Source: an uncultured Bacteroidales bacterium (GTDB lineage Bacteria; Bacteroidota; Bacteroidia; Bacteroidales; Paludibacteraceae). Taken from it: a stretch of 51,370 nt of DNA. Location of the stretch: assembly GCA_946406195.1 (NCBI GenBank), contig CAMJJT010000013.1, forward strand, positions 1 through 51,370, written 5' to 3'. The notes under the pieces are model-generated. The model saw only the letters and a list, made by a program, of their open reading frames with translations, was not told the origin of the DNA and did no database searches. Positions 25,812 to 34,170 of the stretch are shown one piece after another (the first letter of the stretch is position 1; each line of letters begins with the position of its first letter). The position numbers and the translations under genes are program-made.

Positions 25812-28706
25812 ATGGCAGAACAAGTATCTAATATTTATGATTTATTAGAGGGAGAACTCCCCTCTACAGAAACGTCCGTAGAAGCAGTAACCAAGGCGAT
25901 AATAAAGAAAAAAGCATTCTATACGAAAAGTCGCGATCCCAAGGTGGTCGCTATGCGCAGTTTGAAGTTGAAAGAATTGGATGATCTTGCAAAACAGATT
26001 AAGGAGAATCCAAATCTGATACAACAACATGCCGTTGCATATAAAGAGATAGAAAGGCAAAAACGTATTGAACGTGAAAAAGTATTACGCGAAAAAGGGG
26101 CCTTCTTCGTGCAGAATGGTATTATCTCTGAGGCAAATCTGAAAATGCTGATGCTAGAGACAAAGATGACAGAGGATGAGATACTTCGGATGTTAGGAGC
26201 AAGAAAAAAAGCAAAAAAAACCTTTTCTTATGAAGATGATAATACCATTGAATTAGAGGAAAAAAAATACAAAGAGATTTTAATACATCTGAATGTCCTA
26301 GAAAAGAAATCCATATATGAATACTTAGGACTAAGACAGAATACGCCATTAAGAGATATACAATCTAAAATTGAAGAAATCCGAGTAAAAGTAAGTTCCA
26401 GTTCTCGTAAGAACATAGATCCTAAAATTAACTCTGAAGATGCCTTGGTAAAAATATGCGCTCCTATTTTCGCAACGGAAGCGGGAAGAAAAAGTTATGA
26501 TAAATCACTGGAGAATGCAGGCTTCTTGGATGCAAAAGGAATGATTCAGATGCTTCGGGGAAGCGGATATATCAAGGCTGATCAATATAAGCACTTATTG
26601 TCCTTATGTACTAAAAACGGCCTCTCACGAGAAAAAGCTGAATACTTAATCTATAAAGCAGCAAAGGAGGCTGATTTGGATGTTGATGAGGGTGGTACTG
26701 ATTCAATGATTGCGTGTCGTTATTGTGGTACCTTAAATGATTCGAATTCCTCCATATGCCGTGAGTGCGGAATGCCTGTAGTCGTTAAATGTCCGGCATG
26801 CGGAAAAGAAAGTGCTTCAGACGACTTAACATGTACACATTGCGGATTCTCTCTTATAGGCATGAAAGATGCGCCTATATACCTGAAAATGGCGCAGACA
26901 GCGCTGGAAAGTAACAACATTGAAGATGCCGAAAAACATTATACGAGTGCTCATAATGCTTGGCCGACATATCAGCAATTGGTATCATTAAGAGATCAAA
27001 TTAACAAACAGAGAGTTAATGTAATCGGCATCCAAAAAGAGATAGAAGCGCAATGTAAGAAGAAAAACTACTACGCCGCTAATAGAAATATTTCAGCCCT
27101 TCCTATTTCCAACCCTATTCGTAGAGAAATTGAATCTGCTGTAAATCTGGCGGAGAGTTCTATAAAGAAAGCAGAAGAAGAGACAGATCCGAATAAACGC
27201 TTGGATTATTACATTCAGGCCCTCAATGCTTGTGCTGACTGTAGCGTGGCGAAAGAAAAAATACGCACTACGCCCTTAGCTGCACCCACAACATTGAATG
27301 CTGAGGCAGAGGGAAATTACATACGCCTAAAATGGCAAAAGACAGGATCTAATTATATATCTTATCTGATTGTCAGGAAAGAAAACTCACAACCCCAGAA
27401 TAGCAATGATGGAGAAAGGATAGGCGAAACTATAAATGCATCATTTGATGATTTGAAAGCATCCGCCGGAATAAGTTATTTCTACGCCGTATTCAGTAAA
27501 TATGAGGAGTTCATTTCGTCAAAATCTGCAGTAACAGATAAACCTGTAATGCGCGTGGAGGAATTGAATCCACAGCAGATTAAAGTGGTTCCTACTGAAA
27601 AATCATTAGAGTTTACGTTTAATGCATCCAAAGGCGTGCACTCCATTGAGATATATAGGGATAACGAAATTCAAGGGACAATTAATGGTAATTCGTTCAT
27701 AGACAACGGCCTGATATGCGAAAAGAATTATAAATACCGTTTCGTGGCCATCTACAGAGATATTCTCGGCAACACCCACAAATCAAAAGGACTTGAATTG
27801 GCTTTTTCTCCAATACCCAAATTAGAAGTGATTAATTTGAACGTGGAGGAAAACGCAGGAAACGCGGAAATTAAATGGATAGCTCCAAAGGTAGGGACAT
27901 TATATATTTTCTACTCGGATAAACCTTTTACGTATAATGTCAATGATATTATATCCATTGATTCATTCCGTGCCCAACGGCTAAATGTCTCCGGTACATC
28001 GGCTGTGATTACGAAAGATTTTAGTGGAGAACGATATTATCTACCTGTAGTTTTCAAGGGTAATGTCGGGGTCGTAGGTAAAGGAATCAGCATCGTTTCT
28101 ATAGCCCAATTAAGAGATACAAATATTAGCCATACAGAAAAAGGAATCAATGTAAAATGGCAATGGGATAAAGCCCGTGTAGTAAGATTGCATTATCGGA
28201 TAGATGGTACGGTCGATAAGAAACTTGATTTCTCTTACGACAAAGGAGATAAGGCGGAATATACCATACCGACACCCAAGACAGCATTGTCAGTAGAAGT
28301 CTCTATTTGCTCTGTCGTGCTGTCTAATGGAAAAGAATTACTAGGTGAACCCGTACGCGAGGTTATTACACTTCAAGCCTCGCGAGTTGAGTTCTGCAGT
28401 GCAGAAAATAAAAAACGCCTGTTCTTTGCATCTAACGATTATATTCTGTCATTCAAAGCCCAATCTGCACTCCCGTGTGATTTGCATGTAATAGCAAAAG
28501 AGCAACTCCCTCCTATTGATTTGGTGAATTACGTCCCACTTACAACAATTAAGTCTGCAGATGTTCAGCCAAACCAAATTACGAAAGTGCAGGTGCATTA
28601 TGAACGCAAAAAGAAAGGCGAGAAATTATATTTCCGCCTTGTGGCTGCCGACAGACAAGCAGCAAAGAAAATAATCTTTTCCCCGGAAATACAACTTGTT
28701 AAATAA
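25812..28706 (+). CDS. J-like/zinc-ribbon/TPR/FN3 scaffold protein
   Basis: The 964-aa protein is cytoplasmic by sequence, with no signal peptide. Visible in order: a charged helical N-terminus (1-145); a degenerate J-domain-like segment (about 153-233, IYEYLGLRQNTPLRDIQSKIEEI ... GRKSYDKSLENAGF) with no HPD triad; two or three CxxC zinc ribbons (about 300-350, CRYCG, CRECG, CPACG, CTHCG); a TPR-like helical pair (about 360-395); and from about residue 490 a series of fibronectin type III-like beta domains. A J-like region next to a dedicated Hsp70 and GrpE suggests it recruits the chaperone to targets. Exact domain borders are uncertain. Confidence 0.7.
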   Translation: MAEQVSNIYDLLEGELPSTETSVEAVTKAIIKKKAFYTKSRDPKVVAMRSLKLKELDDLAKQIKENPNLIQQHAVAYKEIERQKRIEREKVLREKGAFFVQNGIISEANLKMLMLETKMTEDEILRMLGARKKAKKTFSYEDDNTIELEEKKYKEILIHLNVLEKKSIYEYLGLRQNTPLRDIQSKIEEIRVKVSSSSRKNIDPKINSEDALVKICAPIFATEAGRKSYDKSLENAGFLDAKGMIQMLRGSGYIKADQYKHLLSLCTKNGLSREKAEYLIYKAAKEADLDVDEGGTDSMIACRYCGTLNDSNSSICRECGMPVVVKCPACGKESASDDLTCTHCGFSLIGMKDAPIYLKMAQTALESNNIEDAEKHYTSAHNAWPTYQQLVSLRDQINKQRVNVIGIQKEIEAQCKKKNYYAANRNISALPISNPIRREIESAVNLAESSIKKAEEETDPNKRLDYYIQALNACADCSVAKEKIRTTPLAAPTTLNAEAEGNYIRLKWQKTGSNYISYLIVRKENSQPQNSNDGERIGETINASFDDLKASAGISYFYAVFSKYEEFISSKSAVTDKPVMRVEELNPQQIKVVPTEKSLEFTFNASKGVHSIEIYRDNEIQGTINGNSFIDNGLICEKNYKYRFVAIYRDILGNTHKSKGLELAFSPIPKLEVINLNVEENAGNAEIKWIAPKVGTLYIFYSDKPFTYNVNDIISIDSFRAQRLNVSGTSAVITKDFSGERYYLPVVFKGNVGVVGKGISIVSIAQLRDTNISHTEKGINVKWQWDKARVVRLHYRIDGTVDKKLDFSYDKGDKAEYTIPTPKTALSVEVSICSVVLSNGKELLGEPVREVITLQASRVEFCSAENKKRLFFASNDYILSFKAQSALPCDLHVIAKEQLPPIDLVNYVPLTTIKSADVQPNQITKVQVHYERKKKGEKLYFRLVAADRQAAKKIIFSPEIQLVK

Positions 28707-28715
28707 ATTTGGAAT

Positions 28716-29903
28716 ATGAGTAAAGTCGTTTGTCCATATTGCTTTCACCGATTTAATCGAAACGAAGTGATGTTTCGTTGTGTAAACGTGGCTAACTGCG
28801 AAAATGAAGCGGATCCTGTATTGGAGAAATTTTGGGAAAGACAGCAACGCAAGATAGGACGCGTGATTCCTTCTCCCAAAGGATTTTTAGGCTTACACAT
28901 GGGAACACCGAAAAGTGCCGTGTGCCCTAAATGCAAGTATGAATCACATTTAATGATTTGTCCCCATTGTCATAACAACATCCCCACGGAGATGGTCTTG
29001 AAAAAAGGATTTGTGATATCTATTATCGGTGCTCGTAGTAGCGGAAAGACTATATATATCACAACGCTAATCAACGAGTTAGAAACACATGGCTGGGAGA
29101 TTATTCCAGACTTAAGCCTTACAGCACGGAATGTATCTGAAAATCCGGAATATAATACAGAGTCACGTTACAAACGCGATTTCTACAACGTGATTTATAA
29201 GGATAACAATTGCCCCCCGCAAACCGATATAGGAGCCTTTCAAAGTAAAATACCTTTGATTTATGAGTTAAGCCGTTACAACGGAGACAGTATCTTTTTG
29301 GTGTTTTACGATACCGCAGGGGAGAATTTTACCGACATTCGCAATATAGCCGGCAATGTGCGATTCTTAAATGAATCAGATGCGATAATCTTTCTCCTTG
29401 ACTCAATGTCTGTACCTTATGTGCGTGAAAAATTGAATATAAAAGGAATGTCTGAAACAAGATATGACGCTATCTTGGCAAATATAATCCAATACTTCAG
29501 ACAACACGGAGGGGAGAATAACAGCATTTTTAATAAGCCTATAGCATTGACTTTTAGCAAAATTGATGAAGTCCTGGTTCATGAAGATGATTTCGCCGAA
29601 ACAGCTATCTCGGGAATGTCTGTAAGAAACAACAGCTCATTCTTGCGTGGTGAGGGTGTTTCTATTGATGAAATGGAAACCAACAGTGACAGTCTCATAG
29701 CAGCCATTGCAGCATGGGGAGAAATGAACTTTGTAAACCAGGTGAAAAATAATTTCAAGAATGCCAGATATTTCGGAATAAGCGCCTTGGGCGGTGCTCC
29801 TTCGGGAAATAAAATTACACAAAAGGTAAAACCTTATCGGGTGTTGGACCCGCTTGTATGGATACTCCATGAACTAAAATATAAGTTACCCATCCAAAAA
29901 TAG
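28716..29903 (+). CDS. Zinc-ribbon GTPase (double-GTPase/DO-GTPase type)
   Basis: The 395-aa protein has N-terminal zinc-binding pairs (CPYC 6-9, C22/C28, CPKC 70-73, CPHC 82-85) and then a P-loop GTPase. Walker A is GARSSGKT (105-112), the G3 box is FYDTAGENF (Asp199 to Glu203), and SKID (281-284) is a candidate G4. The zinc-ribbon plus DTAGE/SKID pattern resembles the double-GTPase families I recall from comparative studies of NTP-dependent conflict systems, where two such GTPases occur with a GAP1 protein. The next gene carries both GAP1-N and a second such GTPase, which strongly supports this reading. It starts 10 bp after the scaffold gene. Confidence 0.8.
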   Translation: MSKVVCPYCFHRFNRNEVMFRCVNVANCENEADPVLEKFWERQQRKIGRVIPSPKGFLGLHMGTPKSAVCPKCKYESHLMICPHCHNNIPTEMVLKKGFVISIIGARSSGKTIYITTLINELETHGWEIIPDLSLTARNVSENPEYNTESRYKRDFYNVIYKDNNCPPQTDIGAFQSKIPLIYELSRYNGDSIFLVFYDTAGENFTDIRNIAGNVRFLNESDAIIFLLDSMSVPYVREKLNIKGMSETRYDAILANIIQYFRQHGGENNSIFNKPIALTFSKIDEVLVHEDDFAETAISGMSVRNNSSFLRGEGVSIDEMETNSDSLIAAIAAWGEMNFVNQVKNNFKNARYFGISALGGAPSGNKITQKVKPYRVLDPLVWILHELKYKLPIQK

Positions 29904-29909
29904 ACTATA

Positions 29910-32900
29910 ATGAAAACTTTCCATTACGAGCAATTGGTATATTGTTCTTCACAAAAATCTGTTGTAACAGGACAACCCGGTTTTGGAGTACGGTCAAAAA
30001 GCGCCGGACTAGAAAATTCAGAGGCCGAGGATATTGTATCGCTTGCCAAAGTCAGTTATGCGATACCGATGGAGCAACGAGCTACCAAGGAATTGATTCT
30101 TGAACATCCACAATTGGATGAGTTATACCCACCTCTATATACGTATAAGAAAATTAAATTCGCGAGTGGAGAGGAAAGGTTCATTATCGCGCGTACTATC
30201 TATGTGGGGATTGACTACGGATATTTTGCACAAATAGATGGAGCGCAGCGAGATGGAGCTAATTATATAACGCATATATTTATCTTCAATGAGGAAGTGC
30301 CTGTTAGCGTATTGGAAAAACTGATAGAGAATAATTCATTTGTACCGCAAAATACACTTTGTTCTCCCAATAACGAAGATATTTGTACTTATCTGATAGG
30401 CGAACCTGTATCACTAACAGATGGGGAGATAACAATTGATGAAGATTGTGAAATTGCGATAGGAGAAGAAGGTGCAGAACTGATAGTGGCTTTTATGCAG
30501 GCGTATAAGAATCAAAGGACAAATGAGTATGCAAAAAAGATAATATACAAAGCCCCTCAGGAACGTCTCCTAAAATTGTTACCGATCTTTGGAATTGTGC
30601 CAGCCAGATTGATACAAGATGTATATTTCCAAATAAACAATATGGAGGCATATGATGTACCTTTGGATCTGAGTATTCTCTTTGTTAATGAAAAAAACAA
30701 TGTACAAATTGAGACAGACTATAACATTGTGGTAGATTGTCTTCAATCCGCCAAGCAGACGTATAATATAGAAAAAAATGTCTTTTATAACCATGTGCGT
30801 CTGGCTTGCGCAGAGGGGAATATGCAGATGTTAAATATGATCGTTTCCGCATTCTGTGAATTGGATTTTTCAAAAGAGATTGACTATGAGGCGGTGTACG
30901 ATGCTGTCATGCTCGCTCATTCGGATGAAGAAATCTCGTTGGAATCATATAGCACAACCAAAATACAAAAACTGGTAAGTCTTTCGTTGCCACATGAGGA
31001 CAGAGATGTCATTGAGACTAAATTGAACAACTCACTTAATGCTGCATTTGAGAATATTAATGATTTGCAAAATCTCAAACGTGCATTGGATACAATAGAA
31101 GGATTGGATGCTTTATGTCCATCTGCATTACATATTAATTCTACTAGTGGGAATTTCTTGATGAAAGAGATTTGGGGAGAGGGAAAAGATACACTCATAC
31201 CTATAATTGAGCACTATCATAAAGGTGTATTTTATGTACTTAAAAAAGCGGATGAACCACTTCCTGATGAAGAGAAGTTCCTTCAACTGCTACCGTACTT
31301 GCAGGACAAAAATCAGTGGCTGGCTTTTATCCAATTTTATTATACAGAGTTACCCTCGAAAACTCTTGTTCGTATTGTAGATTTGATAATGCAATCAAAT
31401 TTTCCTTCAAGAAAGGAACTGATAGAAGAATTATTAAATACCAGATATTCCGTAAGAAGGAATTCGGAATCAACGGCTCATATATTGGAGACAATATGGA
31501 GAAAAGCGGATAGCGAGGAAGAGCAAGATTATGCAATAAAACTATTTAGCAAATTAACTGATAAGAATAACCAAAATATCGTGATGAGTATGATTGATGA
31601 TGAAGCATTACTAGATGCATTGAATCAAAAAGGGACATGGCAAAAAAGATTATTGCAGAAAGCAAAAAATCTCATGTCGCTATTCTCTAAGTCTATATTT
31701 ATGTTGCTAGTCATAGCTTTCTGTTCATGCCATGTTGAATTACGTGACGACGCAAATTTTACCCCCTTTCAGGCACAGACGTATGGTCTCCCTGTTAACG
31801 GTGTAGCAAAAGTTGTTGAGAAAGAGACATACCCTAAAGGGGATATTAGAACATTTGAATATGAACTGACGAAAGATGGAAAACTTAGCAGCTTTGCATA
31901 TTTTGAAAATAGCAACAAAGTTACGACCAGCTATGACTATGCACGAGATGGACGTATCAAGTCAATAGCAAATCCAAATTATGAGTTTGTAAAAAAAGAA
32001 GATCATAATGAGTTGCGGATGGTAAAGCAATTGGAAAAATCAACGAATAAGGAAGTTAATAGAACTGTATATGGGTATGATACACGCGGAAATATAACGG
32101 CTAAGACGACATACTATGATAATGAAAACCGAGTCGATTATGAATATTCCTATTATTCAGATAGCAGAGCATTGAAATCTGTTATAATTAAGTCGAATGA
32201 TATAACGATAGTGCAAAATATTGATTCAGCTCATCAATGGATAACAAAAGAACATGAATATAAAGGTAAGAAGAAAAAGCCGACAGTCTATTCATATGCC
32301 TATTTACAACTGGATAAAGAAGGTAACTGGCTTAAATGCGAAAAGAGGAACTCAAAGGGGAAAGTCTTATTGACGTTCACGCGGGAATATATCTATTTCG
32401 CGCAGAAAGATGCATTCATGGCATCAAACAGGAGAAGTGCGGAATTTACCTCTTATCAAGCTGTACATTTCTCAGATAATGCTATCGTAAATTATTTCAA
32501 GAATCTTAGAAACCGTATCGTATTGAATCAACGGATGCATGATACCCCGGGAGTCGTATTGTATATTATTTTATCTCTCCTTATGTTCGGGTTTATCTGG
32601 TGGTTCATAAGTTATGCGAAGAAGAAGAATATATTGGCCAACTTCAGCGGTTCCTATCAAGATAACAACATGAAAAGGATGTGGATGTTCAATAAAGAAG
32701 CATACTTGGACGTCCTGGTTGTTGCAGCGGTAGTATTACTGGCGTTTGTAGCCGCTTTAACAACTCTATGTGTCGTCGGTGGATTGACATTTGCTATATT
32801 ATGGATATTTAAGATAATTCTTATTATTATTGTCTGGGTAGGATGGATCGCCCTTATTGGAGGCGCACTATATTTGTACGCTTCAAAAGAAGGTATAGGC

Positions 32901-34160
32901 TGCTTACCCACACTCATAGGTGGACTCATCGTCATCTTCCGTGATTCTATTAAAAACTTAGGTCAGAGAGCGGTAGATTGGGGATTTGATTTTATGTCTG
33001 ATTTGAATATTTTCGGGTGGGGGCTTTCTATATTTACTAATTTTTGGGATTTGATTGTGTTAAGTATAGGCACTCCGCTATTCCTGTTCTTCAGCGTGGC
33101 AACGATTATCATCATGTGTGTATTCCTCTTGATGGGGGTAGAAAAGATTGTGATGAGCGTATATGATATACGCCGTCCGTGTCCTGTATGCGGAAGCACA
33201 AATACTGCTGAATATTGGGTAGATGAGCACCATAAGCATCCGGTTGCCCTTCATCCTGGTTTATATGGTGTGTTTTATCAAACCAATCCGGATACGGGAG
33301 AAAAATTACCCACTATGATTTTTAACGGAAAGGGCAAACTGTTACGCAAATGTACTAACTGTCATAGTTGGATGAAAGGAAATACGCAAGGACAAAGTAC
33401 CGTGGGTACGGAGAAACACATCGGTGTAGTCGGACATCGTTCCTCGGGTAAGAGTTATCTTTTGTACGCGGGTATGCATGAACTAATGGATAATTATAAA
33501 GCAGTTTCTGCCCATCAAGACTCTGATAGAGATACAAATATCATGGCTAATTACGATCGTATCCGTAAAAACGCTGGTCTCCAAACAGATGTTAAAGATG
33601 CTTATCGGGCAGTACAGTTAATGATTGAACATAAACCGGTCGCTTATCACATCTATTTTTATGATGTAGCTGGTGAGATGTTTAATCAGCGCTCTACCTC
33701 CTATCAGCGAGCCATGACTTTCTATAAGAATGTACAGAGTATAATTTTTATTATAGATCCAACGATGATTGATATTACGGGTGATGAATTCAGTGAGGCT
33801 ATGGAACAGTGGTTGAAAACACATCCGGCTACTGAGCATTTCTCGCCAAATGATACTTATTCGTCAATGCAAACGATCTTGATGCGCGCTGGAAATAGTA
33901 CAAAACATCTTTCTATTACTTTTGTCTGTACAAAGGCAGATATGGGATATCTGGAGGCCTGCGGGTACAACCGGAATATTGCAGAAAAGGATATTGAGAA
34001 ATTCATGAAAAATGATTTGCGCTTAGGAAATGTCATTAATGCCGCTAGGAGTGCTTTTAAGGATGTGCATTTTGACATAGCAAGTGTTCAACCGGAATAT
34101 TCTGACCGATTGAGAGGACTCTTTGTAAATGTGCTCAAACAAATGGGAGTTAACTTTTAG
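29910..34160 (+). CDS. GAP1-N / YD-repeat / membrane / zinc-ribbon-GTPase fusion protein
   Basis: The 1416-aa protein is a chain of unusual parts. Residues 1-250 resemble the GTPase-associated protein 1 N-terminal domain (FHYEQLVYCSSQK, GFGVRSKSAGL, ITHIFIF). A helical part follows to about 585. At residue 589 an internal Met begins a lipoprotein-like signal (MSLFSKSIFMLLVIAFCSC), then residues 610-850 are YD/RHS-like or MORN-like beta repeats. Several transmembrane helices occur at about 880-1080, a CPVCG zinc ribbon at about 1090-1160, and a GTPase with P-loop GHRSSGKS (1175-1182), DVAGE (1252-1256) and TKAD (1341-1344). It is probably membrane-associated. No stop or frameshift separates the halves, although an internal start is possible. 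Confidence 0.8.
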   Translation: MKTFHYEQLVYCSSQKSVVTGQPGFGVRSKSAGLENSEAEDIVSLAKVSYAIPMEQRATKELILEHPQLDELYPPLYTYKKIKFASGEERFIIARTIYVGIDYGYFAQIDGAQRDGANYITHIFIFNEEVPVSVLEKLIENNSFVPQNTLCSPNNEDICTYLIGEPVSLTDGEITIDEDCEIAIGEEGAELIVAFMQAYKNQRTNEYAKKIIYKAPQERLLKLLPIFGIVPARLIQDVYFQINNMEAYDVPLDLSILFVNEKNNVQIETDYNIVVDCLQSAKQTYNIEKNVFYNHVRLACAEGNMQMLNMIVSAFCELDFSKEIDYEAVYDAVMLAHSDEEISLESYSTTKIQKLVSLSLPHEDRDVIETKLNNSLNAAFENINDLQNLKRALDTIEGLDALCPSALHINSTSGNFLMKEIWGEGKDTLIPIIEHYHKGVFYVLKKADEPLPDEEKFLQLLPYLQDKNQWLAFIQFYYTELPSKTLVRIVDLIMQSNFPSRKELIEELLNTRYSVRRNSESTAHILETIWRKADSEEEQDYAIKLFSKLTDKNNQNIVMSMIDDEALLDALNQKGTWQKRLLQKAKNLMSLFSKSIFMLLVIAFCSCHVELRDDANFTPFQAQTYGLPVNGVAKVVEKETYPKGDIRTFEYELTKDGKLSSFAYFENSNKVTTSYDYARDGRIKSIANPNYEFVKKEDHNELRMVKQLEKSTNKEVNRTVYGYDTRGNITAKTTYYDNENRVDYEYSYYSDSRALKSVIIKSNDITIVQNIDSAHQWITKEHEYKGKKKKPTVYSYAYLQLDKEGNWLKCEKRNSKGKVLLTFTREYIYFAQKDAFMASNRRSAEFTSYQAVHFSDNAIVNYFKNLRNRIVLNQRMHDTPGVVLYIILSLLMFGFIWWFISYAKKKNILANFSGSYQDNNMKRMWMFNKEAYLDVLVVAAVVLLAFVAALTTLCVVGGLTFAILWIFKIILIIIVWVGWIALIGGALYLYASKEGIGCLPTLIGGLIVIFRDSIKNLGQRAVDWGFDFMSDLNIFGWGLSIFTNFWDLIVLSIGTPLFLFFSVATIIIMCVFLLMGVEKIVMSVYDIRRPCPVCGSTNTAEYWVDEHHKHPVALHPGLYGVFYQTNPDTGEKLPTMIFNGKGKLLRKCTNCHSWMKGNTQGQSTVGTEKHIGVVGHRSSGKSYLLYAGMHELMDNYKAVSAHQDSDRDTNIMANYDRIRKNAGLQTDVKDAYRAVQLMIEHKPVAYHIYFYDVAGEMFNQRSTSYQRAMTFYKNVQSIIFIIDPTMIDITGDEFSEAMEQWLKTHPATEHFSPNDTYSSMQTILMRAGNSTKHLSITFVCTKADMGYLEACGYNRNIAEKDIEKFMKNDLRLGNVINAARSAFKDVHFDIASVQPEYSDRLRGLFVNVLKQMGVNF

Positions 34161-34170
34161 TTGTTATCGT

